Shown: piece by piece, positions 54,569 to 63,996 of the stretch
Position numbering within the stretch: position 1 is the stretch's first letter
How the letters are laid out: each line of letters starts with the position of its first letter
Made by a program: the position numbers and the translations under genes
NCBI RefSeq assembly: GCF_006152115.1
Contig: NZ_VDFU01000001.1
Location: 186,001 to 250,000, forward strand
Direction: 5' to 3'
Length of the DNA stretch: 64,000 nucleotides
Origin: Rubellimicrobium rubrum
GTDB taxonomy: Bacteria; Pseudomonadota; Alphaproteobacteria; Rhodobacterales; Rhodobacteraceae
Notes under the pieces: generated by a model
Told to the model about the DNA's origin: nothing
Seen by the model: only the letters and a program-made list of their open reading frames with translations
Databases searched by the model: none

Positions 54569-56367
54569 TGTTTCAACGCTTCGACGTGACGGCGGACCCG
54601 TCGCATGGGCCTGCGCGGCTGGATGCGCTCCGCGAGTTGATGCTTTCCGAGGGTCTGGATGCCGTGCTGGTCCCCCGCGCCGACCGGCATCAAGGCGAGT
54701 ATGTCGCCCCCGCCGACGAACGTCTGGCCTGGCTTACCGGCTTCACCGGATCGGCCGGGTTCTGCGCCGTAACGGCTTCCGAGGCCGGGGTCTTCGTGGA
54801 CGGTCGCTATCGCGTGCAGGTCCGGACTCAGGTCGCCCCCGCCTTTACCCCGGTGAACTGGCCCGAGACCAAACTGGCCGACTGGCTGCTGGAACGGCTG
54901 ACGAGCGGCCAGCGGATCGGCTTCGACCCCTGGCTTCATACGATCGAGGAAGTCGAGAAGCTGCGCGACCGACTGCTGCCCAAGGGGCTGGGCCTTGTCC
55001 CGATCGCCAACCCCATCGACCGGCTCTGGACCGACCGGCCGGCATCGCCCTCGGCTCCGTTCTCCGCGTTTCCGGACGCCATCGCGGGCGAAAGCCATGC
55101 GGCCAAGCGCGCCCGAATCGCGGCCGAACTGCAGCGGACGGGGGATAGGGCCTGCGTGCTGACGCTTCCCGACTCGATCGCCTGGCTGCTGAACATCCGG
55201 GGCGGCGACGTCGCCTACAACCCGATTCCCCACGCCTTTGCCGTGCTGCACGAGGACGCCACCTGCGATCTGTACTGCCGCGACGGCAAGGCCGACGCCA
55301 TCCGCGACCATCTGGGCGAGGAGGTGCGGGTGCATCCCGAGACCTCCTTCGTCCCCGGTCTCGACTTCCTCCCCTCGCCCACCAGGCTCGACCCGAAGAG
55401 CTGCCCCGAGGCGGTCCACGAGTTCCTGACTGTTCGCGGGATTACGGTGTCGCGGGGTCAGGACCCCTGCCTGCTGCCCAAGGCACGCAAGACGTCCCAA
55501 GAGATCGCTGCCACTTCCGAAGCGCATCTGCGCGACGGGGCGGCCATGGTGAACTTCCTGGCCTGGCTGGACGCCGAGGCGCCGAAGGGCGGCCTGACCG
55601 AGATCGACGTGGTCCGCGGTCTCGAGGGGTTCCGGCGGGCGACCAACGCGCTCCTGGACCTCAGCTTCGACACGATCTGCGGCGCAGGTGCGCATGGCGC
55701 CATCGTCCATTACCGCGTGACCGAGGCGACGAACCGTCCCGTTGCACCGGGCGAGTTGCTGTTGGTGGATTCGGGCGGACAATACCTCGACGGGACCACC
55801 GACATCACGCGCACCGTCGCCGTCGGCCCGGTGCCCGATGGGGCGTCGCAAGCCTACACCCGTGTCCTTCAAGGCATGATCGCCATCAGCCGGGCGCGGT
55901 TCCCCAAGGGGGTCGCGGGGCAGCATCTTGACGCGCTGGCGCGCTATCCGCTCTGGCTCGCGGGACAGGACTACGACCATGGGACCGGTCACGGCGTCGG
56001 CGTGTTCCTGAGCGTCCACGAAGGGCCGCAGCGCCTGTCGCGCCTGTCGGACGTCCCGCTGGAGCCTGGGATGATCCTGTCCAACGAGCCAGGCTACTAC
56101 CGCGAGGGGGCCTGGGGCATCCGGATCGAGAATCTGATCCTCGTGGAGGAGGCTGGGTCCGTCCCGGGCGGGGATGATCGACCGATGCTGAGCTTCCGAA
56201 CTTTGACCTGGGTGCCGCTCGACCGGCGGTTGATCCTGGCGGACCTGCTCAGCCACGACGAACGCGTCTGGATCGACGCCTATCATGCAGGCGTCCTGGC
56301 GCGGATCGCACCCCGAGTGGAGGGCTCGGCCCTGGAGTGGCTGCGGACGGCCTGCGCGCCGCTCTGA
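54568..56367 (+). CDS. pepP: M24-family Xaa-Pro aminopeptidase
   Basis: The 599-residue enzyme has two N-terminal creatinase-like domains and a C-terminal pita-bread domain. Metal ligands are seen in VDSGGQYLDGTTDITRTV (two Asp), GTGHGVGVFLSVHEGPQ (His), SNEPGYYREG (Glu) and GIRIENLILVEE (Glu). The length and domain layout match the long, eukaryote-like aminopeptidase P. It is translationally coupled to cobT, although no functional link is known. Confidence 0.93.
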   Translation: MFQRFDVTADPSHGPARLDALRELMLSEGLDAVLVPRADRHQGEYVAPADERLAWLTGFTGSAGFCAVTASEAGVFVDGRYRVQVRTQVAPAFTPVNWPETKLADWLLERLTSGQRIGFDPWLHTIEEVEKLRDRLLPKGLGLVPIANPIDRLWTDRPASPSAPFSAFPDAIAGESHAAKRARIAAELQRTGDRACVLTLPDSIAWLLNIRGGDVAYNPIPHAFAVLHEDATCDLYCRDGKADAIRDHLGEEVRVHPETSFVPGLDFLPSPTRLDPKSCPEAVHEFLTVRGITVSRGQDPCLLPKARKTSQEIAATSEAHLRDGAAMVNFLAWLDAEAPKGGLTEIDVVRGLEGFRRATNALLDLSFDTICGAGAHGAIVHYRVTEATNRPVAPGELLLVDSGGQYLDGTTDITRTVAVGPVPDGASQAYTRVLQGMIAISRARFPKGVAGQHLDALARYPLWLAGQDYDHGTGHGVGVFLSVHEGPQRLSRLSDVPLEPGMILSNEPGYYREGAWGIRIENLILVEEAGSVPGGDDRPMLSFRTLTWVPLDRRLILADLLSHDERVWIDAYHAGVLARIAPRVEGSALEWLRTACAPL

Positions 56368-56432
56368 ATCCGCTTGCCGCCCTGGCCTTTGGACCTTCAT
56401 GATCGAGGCGGCACATTGCCGGGGGAAGACGC

Positions 56433-56774
56433 ATGGCAGACCACATCACGATTCGTCCTTCCGACGGCACCTGGGTCGTCCGCGCGGGCGGCGCGGTGCT
56501 GGCCGAAACGGCCCAAGCGCTGGAACTGCGCGTGGGAGAATACCCTGCGGTCGTCTACGTCCCGCGCGAGGATGTCGCGATGGCGTTGTTCGAACGGTCA
56601 GCCACCCGAACCACTTGCCCCTACAAAGGCGAGGCGAGCTATTATTCCTTTGTCGGCAAGAGCGCGACAGTCAAGGACGCCGCCTGGAGCTATGAGACCC
56701 CGAAAGACGGGGTAAGCTCGATCGCCGGGCACCTCGCGTTCTACACAAACAAGGTGACGCTGGAGCGGGTCTGA
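56433..56774 (+). CDS. DUF427 protein
   Basis: The 113-residue protein matches DUF427: GTWVVRAGGAVLAET, PAVVYVPREDVAM, the CPYKGEASYYSF motif and GHLAFYTNKV at the end. The family is cytoplasmic with a beta-tent fold and unknown function. GGGGGAAG precedes the ATG. It lies 65 bases after pepP and is convergent with recN. Confidence 0.9.
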   Translation: MADHITIRPSDGTWVVRAGGAVLAETAQALELRVGEYPAVVYVPREDVAMALFERSATRTTCPYKGEASYYSFVGKSATVKDAAWSYETPKDGVSSIAGHLAFYTNKVTLERV

Positions 56775-56813
56775 CACTGCGCCAGCAAGGCCGCCCAGCG
56801 TCCCCCATAAAGG

Positions 56814-58487
56814 TCAGGCCGCATGCGCCGCCCCCAGCAGCTCCCTCGCGGCGCCCCGGGCGGCTTCGGTCACCGTCTCGCCCGCGAGCATCCGCGCGAT
56901 CTCGTCCACGCGGTCCTGAGGTTCGAGCGGAACGACGCGCGAGGTCGTCATGCCGTCCAGCACCCGTTTCTCGACGCGCCAGTGATGCGCGCCCAGCGCG
57001 GCCACCTGGGGCGAGTGGGTGACGACCAACACCTGTCCTTCATGGGCGAGGTCCGCAAGTCGGCGGCCCACGGCGGCGGCGGTGGCCCCGCCCACGCCGC
57101 GATCGATCTCGTCGAAGATCATGGTCTTTGCGTCGCCTTCGCGCAGGAGGCAGACCTTGAGCGCGAGGAGGAAGCGCGACAGTTCCCCGCCGCTGGCAAT
57201 GCGGTCCAGGGGTCCCGGCGGCGCTCCGGGGTTGGTCGCGGCGACGAAGCGCACGTCGTCCTGCCCCTCGGGGCCCGGCTCGGCCGCGGTAACCTGCACG
57301 GAGAAGACAGCACGCTCCATCTTGAGCGGCGGCAGTTCGGCTGCCATCGCCTGGGCGAGCCGACGGGCCGCTTCGCCCCGAAAGGCCGACAGCGCCTCGG
57401 CCGCTTCAAGATAGGCCGCATCCGCCGCCTTGACCGCCGCGCGCAGCCGCCCTTCGTCCGCCTCGGAGGCGTCGAGCGCGGCAAGCCGGCCTGCCATGTC
57501 CTGCGCCAGCACGGGCAGGTCGTCAGCCAGGACGTTGTGCTTGCGGGCCATGGCGCGGATCGCGAAAAGCCGCTCCTCGGTCTCCTCTAACGCGCGCGGG
57601 TCAAAGCGGAGCGCGTCCAGAAAGTCGCGCACGCCGGACTCGGCTTCGCCCAAGGCCTCCTGTGCGCGCTCCAAGGCGGCGAGGGGCTCGTCAAGCCTGC
57701 CCTCGGCCTGCTCGGCGGCGTTGTCGAGGCGGCGCATGGCCTCCGAGATCAGCCCCTCAGCTCCTTGCGAAGAGATCGCGTTGAGAGCCTTGGCGATGCC
57801 GTCGCGGATCTTCTCGCCTGACTGCATGAGGCGGCGCTGGGCGTCGAGCTGGGTTTCCTCGCCCGGCTGCGGGTCGAGCTTGGACAACTCTTCGACCGCG
57901 TGGCGCAGGAAGTCCTCCTCGGCCTTGAGCTTATCCCGCCGCGCTTCGGCCTGGGCCAGGGCGCTGCGCGCCTCGCGACGGCCCGACCAGGCCGAACGGA
58001 CTCGCGCCACCAGATCCTCGGCGCCGGCGAAGTCGTCGAGCAGGGTGCGGTGGACGCGCGGATTGAGGAGGCCCTTGTCATCCTGCTGGCCGTGCAACTC
58101 GACCAGGGTGTCCGACAGCGCGCGCAGCGTCTCGCCCGAGGCGCGGCGGTCGTTGATCCAAGCGGTCTTGCGGCCGTCCTGATAATTGACGCGGCGCAGG
58201 ATCAGTTCGGAGGGATCGTCCTCATTGGGGTCGATCCCTGCCTCGGCCAGGATGGCGTGGGCGGGATGGCCTGGAGCCAAGTCGAAGACGGCCGTGACCT
58301 CGCCACGATCCGCCCCCGTGCGGACAAGCTCGGCCCGCCCACGCCACCCCAGCACGAACCCCAGCGAATCGAGCAGGATGGACTTGCCTGCCCCCGTCTC
58401 GCCCGTGAGCACGTTGAGGCCGGGGCGGAAGGCCAAATCCAGCCGCTCAATGATGAGCATGTCGCGGATCTCGAGCGCGCGGAGCAT
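56814..58487 (-). CDS. recN: DNA repair protein RecN
   Basis: RecN is an SMC-like ATPase acting in double-strand break repair. The 557-residue protein has Walker A GETGAGKSILLDSL near residue 33, a long coiled-coil middle (about 150-370), and the C-terminal signature LSRFLLALK with Walker B IFDEIDRGVGG. It would normally follow bamD in this order, but here three genes separate them. Confidence 0.97.
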   Translation of the reverse strand: MLRALEIRDMLIIERLDLAFRPGLNVLTGETGAGKSILLDSLGFVLGWRGRAELVRTGADRGEVTAVFDLAPGHPAHAILAEAGIDPNEDDPSELILRRVNYQDGRKTAWINDRRASGETLRALSDTLVELHGQQDDKGLLNPRVHRTLLDDFAGAEDLVARVRSAWSGRREARSALAQAEARRDKLKAEEDFLRHAVEELSKLDPQPGEETQLDAQRRLMQSGEKIRDGIAKALNAISSQGAEGLISEAMRRLDNAAEQAEGRLDEPLAALERAQEALGEAESGVRDFLDALRFDPRALEETEERLFAIRAMARKHNVLADDLPVLAQDMAGRLAALDASEADEGRLRAAVKAADAAYLEAAEALSAFRGEAARRLAQAMAAELPPLKMERAVFSVQVTAAEPGPEGQDDVRFVAATNPGAPPGPLDRIASGGELSRFLLALKVCLLREGDAKTMIFDEIDRGVGGATAAAVGRRLADLAHEGQVLVVTHSPQVAALGAHHWRVEKRVLDGMTTSRVVPLEPQDRVDEIARMLAGETVTEAARGAARELLGAAHAA

Positions 58488-58538
58488 CCCTGTCCCCTGT
58501 CTGTTCCACTCAGGATGTGGCTTTTGCGCGATGGGGGG

Positions 58539-59540
58539 TCAACCCTTCTCGGGCGGAATGAGGCCCTGTGCCGCGAGGTCGGCCCAGAGCGCCTCTGGCG
58601 GCTCGGACCGGGCAGCGCGAAGGTTGCCCTCCATCTCGGCCACGGTCTGGCTGCCGGGAATGACCGACAGCACGGTGGCGTGGCGAAGCGGAAACCGGAA
58701 GGCCGCGTCGATGATGTCAACGCCATGGCTGGCGCAGACCGCACGGAGCCGCCTGGCCTTGTCCGCCACCTCCGGGGGCACGGCGTCGTAGTTATAGAAG
58801 TCCTTTCCGGCGAGGATGCCCGAATTGTAGGGACCCCCTATGATGACGCCGATGCCCTTGGCCTCGCAGACGGGCAGGAAGGACTGCGCCGCCTCCTGCT
58901 CCAGCAGCGTGTAGCGCCCGGCCAGAAGGATGACGTCGAGGTCCGCCCGTTCCGCCAGCCACTGGGCGGTCTGCCATTCGTTGATGCCGAGGCCGATGGC
59001 CCGGATCACCCCTTGCGATCGGAGATCGTGCAGCGCCCGGTGGCCGCCGGCAATGAACTGCCTGATCCAGACGTCCAGCGCATCCTGGGTACCGTGGGTC
59101 CAGACATCGAGGTCGTGGGTGTGCAGGATGTCGATCCGGTCCACGCCCAAACGTTCGAGCGAGAATTCCAGGGAGCGCATGACGCCGTCGTAAGAATAGT
59201 CGTAGACCCCTACACGGGACGGCACGTCGAACCACTTGCCGTGGCCTTCGCGCCCTTCTGGGGTCGTGGCCTTCAGCCAGCGGCCGACCTTGCTCGCCAG
59301 GACGAAACTGTCCCGGTCCTTGCCCCTGAGGAACGGATTGAGCCGCGTCTCGGCAAGACCCAACCCGTAAAGGGGAGCAGTGTCGAAGTGGCGCACGCCT
59401 CCGGCCCAAGCCGCATCCATGATCGCGCGGGCCTCCTGCTCGGGCACGGCGCGATAAAGGTTGGCAAGCGGGGCCGACCCCAATCCCAGTTCCGTGAAGG
59501 TCAGCCCGGTCCGGGCGTGCTGCCTCGTGGTCAGTTGCAT
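58539..59540 (-). CDS. Aldo/keto reductase, D-threo-aldose/L-fucose dehydrogenase-like
   Basis: The 333-residue NAD(P)H-dependent TIM-barrel enzyme shows the catalytic Tyr in FDTAPLYGLGLAE, Lys in VLASKVGRW and His in ILHTHDLD. The C-terminal FRFPLRHATVLSVIPGSQT fits the AKR group oxidising L-fucose, L-galactose or D-arabinose. The ATG at 59540 follows GGGGGGACAGG. Neighbouring GntR and altronate-dehydratase-type genes support a role in sugar or sugar-acid catabolism. Confidence 0.88.
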   Translation of the reverse strand: MQLTTRQHARTGLTFTELGLGSAPLANLYRAVPEQEARAIMDAAWAGGVRHFDTAPLYGLGLAETRLNPFLRGKDRDSFVLASKVGRWLKATTPEGREGHGKWFDVPSRVGVYDYSYDGVMRSLEFSLERLGVDRIDILHTHDLDVWTHGTQDALDVWIRQFIAGGHRALHDLRSQGVIRAIGLGINEWQTAQWLAERADLDVILLAGRYTLLEQEAAQSFLPVCEAKGIGVIIGGPYNSGILAGKDFYNYDAVPPEVADKARRLRAVCASHGVDIIDAAFRFPLRHATVLSVIPGSQTVAEMEGNLRAARSEPPEALWADLAAQGLIPPEKG

Positions 59541-59637
59541 CCTGTCCCCCCGTTGTGCCGGCATGCTAGTCACCGCAAGGACCGCGAGGCAAGGACGGGA
59601 CCGCAAGGAGCATCACGCCGGTCGTGAGGGCACCTCG

Positions 59638-60360
59638 TCAGGCAAAAAGCTCGGGGCGTTCCTCGACCAGCCGTTCGAGCCGTGTGACAAGCTGGCGCAG
59701 ATGGGTCCTGGCGGCGGAGCGGGCGCGCTCGGGGTTGCGCGCGTCAAGGCCCGCGAGGATGGCCCGATGCTCCTCCAACGTTTCCTGCACCCGGCCCGGA
59801 GTGGGCAGCAACAGCCGGCGCGCCCGATCCACATGGACCCAGGCCGTGCGCGACAGTTGCGGCAGGCGGCGGTGGCCGGTGAAGCTCAGGATCAGTTCGT
59901 GGAACTGCGCATCGGCGGCGTAGAAGCCCTGGGTGTCGCCATCCGCAACCAGCACTTCCTGAAGCCGGAGGTTGCGGCGCAACTGGGCCAACTGATCGTC
60001 GGTCGCTTGCCCTGCGACCAACTCCATGGCAGCGAGTTCAAGGGCTTCGCGAAGGAAGGCCCCTTCGCGCACCTCCTCGACGGATAGACGGGCAACGAAG
60101 GTGCCGGCCTGGGGGACCACATCCACCAGAGCCTCGGTGGCCAGACGCGCCACAGCCTCGGACACCGGACTGCGCGAGACGCCCAGCAGCGCGCACACTT
60201 CGCTTTTCCGCAGGATCGCGCCTGGCCGCAGCGTCAGGTCCAGGATCGCTTCCTTTAGCGAGGAATAGACCTTCTGGGATAGGGAGCCCGGAAAATCCCC
60301 AAGAGGCCGAAGCCGGGTGGATGCGTCAACGGGCGGCGTTTCAAGGCGATCTTGCAGCAT
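59638..60360 (-). CDS. GntR/FadR-family transcriptional regulator
   Basis: The 240-residue protein has an N-terminal winged helix (LSQKVYSSLKEAILDLTLRPGAILRKSEVCALLGVSRSPVSEAVARL) and a C-terminal all-helical FCD ligand-binding domain with DAQFHELILSFTGHRRL supplying likely metal or ligand contacts. The ATG directly abuts a palindrome, and the promoter predicts a leaderless transcript. It is divergent from the UxaA-type dehydratase gene and probably controls it. Confidence 0.9.
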   Translation of the reverse strand: MLQDRLETPPVDASTRLRPLGDFPGSLSQKVYSSLKEAILDLTLRPGAILRKSEVCALLGVSRSPVSEAVARLATEALVDVVPQAGTFVARLSVEEVREGAFLREALELAAMELVAGQATDDQLAQLRRNLRLQEVLVADGDTQGFYAADAQFHELILSFTGHRRLPQLSRTAWVHVDRARRLLLPTPGRVQETLEEHRAILAGLDARNPERARSAARTHLRQLVTRLERLVEERPELFA

Positions 60361-60374
60361 GCTAGCATGTTAGC
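60361..60374. promoter_or_regulatory. Candidate GntR operator
   Basis: The 14-base near-palindrome GCTAGCATGTTAGC has two mismatches across its axis. It touches the GntR start codon and overlaps its -10 element, and lies 44 bases upstream of the dehydratase start. Confidence 0.6.
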
Positions 60375-60394
60375 TACAGGCCGAATCATGTCAA
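60367..60394 (-). promoter_or_regulatory. Promoter of the GntR gene, leaderless
   Basis: On the minus strand TTGACA is followed after 16 bases by TAACAT. The expected start, seven bases on, is the A of the GntR ATG, so there is no room for a ribosome site. Confidence 0.55.
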
Positions 60395-60417
60395 CGACCC
60401 GGCTCAGGGGAACACCG

Positions 60418-61947
60418 ATGCTCGACCAGATGACTGCCGCCACGATCCGCCTCCATCCTGCCGACAACGTCGTAATCGCGCTTGCGGACCTTGGCGCGGG
60501 GACCGTGCTACCCGAGATCGGCGTGCCGCTTCTCCTGCCCGTGCCGCGCGGGCACAAGGTCGCCGTGGCCCCAATCGCACTAGGCGCCAACGTCATCCGC
60601 TACGGCCAGATCATCGGGGCGGCCACGCAGGCGATCCAGGCCGGCGAGCATGTGCACACCCATAACCTCGGGATGGGGGCGCATGACACCGACTATGCTT
60701 TCGGCACGGACCTGCGGCCCCTGCCCCCGGTCACCGAGGCGCGGCAGTTCCTGGGCTACCACCGGGCAGACGGACAGGTGGGGACGCGCAACTACCTGGG
60801 CGTCCTCACGTCGGTGAACTGCTCCGGATCGGTCGCGCGCTTCATCGCCGAAGCCTGCGAGAAGGAAGATTGGCTGCGCGACAACCCCGCCATCGACGGC
60901 GTGGTGCCCATCGTGCATGGCACCGGTTGTGGCATGTCCGGCAAGGACGAAGGCTACGAGACGCTGTTCCGCACGTTGCAGGGCTATGCGCGCAACCCGA
61001 ACTTCGCGGGGATTCTGCTCGTGGGGCTGGGCTGCGAGGTCATGCAGGTGCCCGACCTCATCGGCAAGGGCCGGATGCGGGGCGACGGAGCCTTCCGTTA
61101 CATGACCATCCAGCAGACCGGCGGCACACGCCGCACCGTCGAGAAAGGTGTGTCGATCCTGCGGGAAATGGCCGAGCAGTCCGCCCAGGCCGTGCGCCAG
61201 CCGGCGGGGCTCGAGCATCTTGTCATCGGGATGCAGTGCGGCGGCTCGGACGGCTATTCGGGGATCACCGCCAACCCGGCGCTGGGCGCGGCATCGGATC
61301 TGCTGGTAGCCCATGGCGGCACCACGATCCTGAGCGAGACGCCTGAGATCTATGGGGCCGAGCACCTCCTGACCCGGCGGGCGGTATCGCGCGAGGTGGG
61401 CGAGAAGATCGTGGAGCGCATCAAGTGGTGGGAGGACTATACCGGGCGCTGGGGCGGCGAGATGGACAACAACCCGTCACCTGGAAACAAGAAGGGCGGG
61501 CTGACCACCATCCTCGAAAAGTCGCTGGGCGCTGTCGCCAAGGGCGGCACGGCCCCGCTGTCCGAAGTGTACAAGTTCGCCGAGCCCATCACCACGCGCG
61601 GCTTCGTCTACATGGATTCGCCCGGCTACGACCCCTGCTCCGTCACAGGCCAGATCGCCTCGGGCTCGAACCTGATCGTGTTCACGACGGGGCGCGGGTC
61701 GGTGTCGGGCTACAAGCCAGTGCCCTGTATCAAGCTGTCCACCAACAGCGAGATGTACGCCCGGATGTCCGAGGACATGGACATCGACTGCGGCGACATC
61801 GTCGCACAGGGCGTTTCGCTGGAGGAGAAGGGACGCGAAATCTTCGAGATGTTCCTGGCCACCGCGTCAGGCCAGAGAACCAAGTCCGAAGATTTGGGGT
61901 TCGGCGGAGCCGAGTTCGTGCCGTGGCAAATGGGCGCCGTGATGTGA
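60418..61947 (+). CDS. Altronate dehydratase-type enzyme (UxaA/GarD family)
   Basis: The 509-residue protein has an N-terminal SAF domain (about 1-95, RGHKVAVAPIALGANVIRYG, HTHNLGMG) and the large catalytic domain with GTRNYLGVLTSVNCSGSVA, HGTGCGMS, GLGCEVMQV and MQCGGSDGYSGITANP. These iron-dependent enzymes dehydrate sugar acids such as altronate or galactarate. The ATG at 60418 follows CAGGGGA; ATGs at 60352 and 60388 would overlap the operator. Altronate is the default guess for substrate. Confidence 0.9.
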   Translation: MLDQMTAATIRLHPADNVVIALADLGAGTVLPEIGVPLLLPVPRGHKVAVAPIALGANVIRYGQIIGAATQAIQAGEHVHTHNLGMGAHDTDYAFGTDLRPLPPVTEARQFLGYHRADGQVGTRNYLGVLTSVNCSGSVARFIAEACEKEDWLRDNPAIDGVVPIVHGTGCGMSGKDEGYETLFRTLQGYARNPNFAGILLVGLGCEVMQVPDLIGKGRMRGDGAFRYMTIQQTGGTRRTVEKGVSILREMAEQSAQAVRQPAGLEHLVIGMQCGGSDGYSGITANPALGAASDLLVAHGGTTILSETPEIYGAEHLLTRRAVSREVGEKIVERIKWWEDYTGRWGGEMDNNPSPGNKKGGLTTILEKSLGAVAKGGTAPLSEVYKFAEPITTRGFVYMDSPGYDPCSVTGQIASGSNLIVFTTGRGSVSGYKPVPCIKLSTNSEMYARMSEDMDIDCGDIVAQGVSLEEKGREIFEMFLATASGQRTKSEDLGFGGAEFVPWQMGAVM

Positions 61948-61978
61948 AGCGGCGGGCGGGCCTGAGGGCCCGCCCCGC

Positions 61979-62821
61979 TCAAATCCACTCGCCGCGAATG
62001 ACCTGCCGGTAGATGGCCGTCAGCCAGCTCTCGCCCACCACGTCGGGCCGCAGCCCGCGTCCGGTCAGGAGGACATAGGCGTCGCGGTACCAGCTCGTGG
62101 TCGGGAAGTTGGTTCCCAGGATCGCCCCGGCCGTCTGCGCCTCGGCGTTCAGACCCAGGGCGACATAGGCTTCCACGAGGCGATAAAGAGCCTCGGGCGT
62201 GTGGCGGGTGGTCTGGTAATCCTCGACCACGGTGCGGAAGCGGTTCACGGCCGCCGTGTAATGTCCGCCGGCGATGTAGAAGCGCCCGATCTCCATCTCC
62301 TTGGAGGCGAGATGGTCAAAGGCCAGGTCGAACTTGGCCATCGCATCGGCGGCGTAGGGACTGTCCGGATAGACCTCGATCACCGTGCGCAGCGCCTGAA
62401 GTGCCTGGAAGGTCAGGCCCTGGTCGCGGCCTACGTCGTCGATCTGGTCGTAATAGGACAGCGCAAGAAGATACTGGGCATAGGCCGCATCCTCCTCGGC
62501 CGGGTAGAAGTCGAGGTAGCGCTGGGCGCTGGCCCGGGCATCCTCGTAGGCACCGTCGCGATGAAAGGCGAAGGCCGCCATGATGAGCCCGCGCTTGGCC
62601 CATTCGGAATAGGGATACAGCCGCTCGATCTCGGTGAAATGGAAGGCGGCGTCGTCCTCGCGGCCACTTTCCAGCAGCGACTCGCCTTGGATGTAGATCT
62701 GCTCCGGGGTCAGAGTATCCAGGGCACCGGACTCACGGAACCCGTCGCCACGCCCGCCACAGGCCGAGAGGGCCAACGCCATCGCAGCCCAAAGCCCTGC
62801 CCGTCCCCGCCCTCTGGCCAT
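61979..62821 (-). CDS. bamD: Outer membrane assembly factor BamD
   Basis: BamD is an essential lipoprotein of the BAM complex that inserts outer-membrane proteins. The 280-residue protein has a lipobox LALSAC, then tetratricopeptide-type helical repeats (QIYIQGESLLESGREDDAAFHFTEIERLYPYSEWAKRG, YLDFYPAEEDAAYAQYLLALSYYDQI). The ATG at 62821 places the signal peptide at the start. It lies 112 bases downstream of lpxC and is probably expressed with it. Confidence 0.94.
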   Translation of the reverse strand: MARGRGRAGLWAAMALALSACGGRGDGFRESGALDTLTPEQIYIQGESLLESGREDDAAFHFTEIERLYPYSEWAKRGLIMAAFAFHRDGAYEDARASAQRYLDFYPAEEDAAYAQYLLALSYYDQIDDVGRDQGLTFQALQALRTVIEVYPDSPYAADAMAKFDLAFDHLASKEMEIGRFYIAGGHYTAAVNRFRTVVEDYQTTRHTPEALYRLVEAYVALGLNAEAQTAGAILGTNFPTTSWYRDAYVLLTGRGLRPDVVGESWLTAIYRQVIRGEWI

Positions 62822-62933
62822 CCCGCGCCCCACCGCAGCTTCTGATTGGAAGACCCGTCGGATCCCCGTCCCCGCTCCGATTAGCATGGTTTGTAGAGGG
62901 GCAAAACGCCCATTCGCCAAGTGCCTGCCCGAG

Positions 62934-63863
62934 TCACGCCACGGCCAGCAGGTCGGCCAGTCCCGGCACCGCCTCGGGCAGACCCGGCAGCCGGTCGCGA
63001 ATCGCCTCGTCGCAGCGCACGAGGCGCCATCCCTCTGGTCGGGCGAAGAGCGCGCGCAGCAGTGCATTGGTGACCGCATGGCCGGCACGGACGCCGGTGT
63101 AGCGGCCCAGAATCGGGGCTCCTGCCGTATAAAGGTCGCCCACGGCATCGAGCATCTTGTGGCGCACGGCCTCGTCCGGGTGGCGCAGGCCACCCGGGGT
63201 CAGGACCCGCGCGCCGTCCACGACGACCGCGTTCAGATACGTCCCCCCAAGCGCGAGTCCGCGAGCGCGCATCGACTCCACGTCGGATTCGCGGCAGAAG
63301 GTGCGGCTGTCGCTCAACTCACGCAGGAAGGCGACGCCTGACAAGTCCAGCGCCTTCTCCTGATGGCCGATGGCGGCGTCCGTGAAGTCGATTGTGAACG
63401 AAATCGAGGGTCCCGGCGCAGGCTCCAGCCGGGCCAGCGCATTGCCATGGCGTACCTCGACCGGCGCGAGGATCTCGATGGCGAACAGCGGGTCGGCCAG
63501 CGTCGTAATTCCAGCGGCCAGGATAGCCCGGACCCAGGGCGCGGCAGAGCCGTCGAGGATCGGAACCTCTGGCCCGTCGATCTCCACGACGGCGTTGTGG
63601 ACCCCAGTGCCCGACAAGGCGGCCATGAGGTGTTCGATCGTCGATACTGTGACGCCATCCGCGTTCGCGATGCGCGTGTTCAGAGGCGAAACCTCGACGT
63701 GGTCCCACCGGGCCGGGATCAGCGGATCCGCCCCCACCACATCGGTGCGCCTGAACAGGATACCCGTGCCGGCGACAGCGTCCCGCAGGGTGACGCGGGC
63801 CAGAACCCCGGTGTGGAGCCCTGTACCCAGGATGGTCGCGGGCGTCTGGAGTGTCGTCTGCAC
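62934..63863 (-). CDS. lpxC: UDP-3-O-acyl-N-acetylglucosamine deacetylase
   Basis: LpxC is the zinc deacetylase committing to lipid A synthesis. With the GTG at 63863 the protein is 309 residues and its ligands are His78 (STIEHLMAAL), His235 and Asp239 (RHKMLDAVGD), with catalytic His262 (RAGHAVTN), nearly the E. coli numbering (79, 238, 242, 265). A GTG at 63893 would add ten residues but has no ribosome site. It sits beyond a strong terminator of an unseen upstream gene, likely ftsZ. Confidence 0.94.
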   Translation of the reverse strand: MQTTLQTPATILGTGLHTGVLARVTLRDAVAGTGILFRRTDVVGADPLIPARWDHVEVSPLNTRIANADGVTVSTIEHLMAALSGTGVHNAVVEIDGPEVPILDGSAAPWVRAILAAGITTLADPLFAIEILAPVEVRHGNALARLEPAPGPSISFTIDFTDAAIGHQEKALDLSGVAFLRELSDSRTFCRESDVESMRARGLALGGTYLNAVVVDGARVLTPGGLRHPDEAVRHKMLDAVGDLYTAGAPILGRYTGVRAGHAVTNALLRALFARPEGWRLVRCDEAIRDRLPGLPEAVPGLADLLAVA

Positions 63864-63960
63864 GGCGGTGACCTGTGATCTGCTCGGAGTCACGAGATAG
63901 TCACTCTGATAGGAGTCGCCAATTCACGGATTCTGACTCGCTGAAACAGTGCGGCCCGCT

Positions 63961-63996
63961 TGCAAAAGAAGAAGGGCCGCCCGATCAGGGCGGCCC
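63961..63996 (-). terminator. Terminator of the gene upstream of lpxC
   Basis: On the minus strand GGGCCGCCC pairs with GGGCGGCCC, followed by TTCTTCTTTT. It ends an unseen minus-strand gene; by common gene order that gene is probably ftsZ. Confidence 0.85.

Noticed and set aside
54445-56400. 651-codon frame antisense to pepP
   Set aside because: The plus frame contains all M24 metal ligands; the antisense frame has no recognisable domain.
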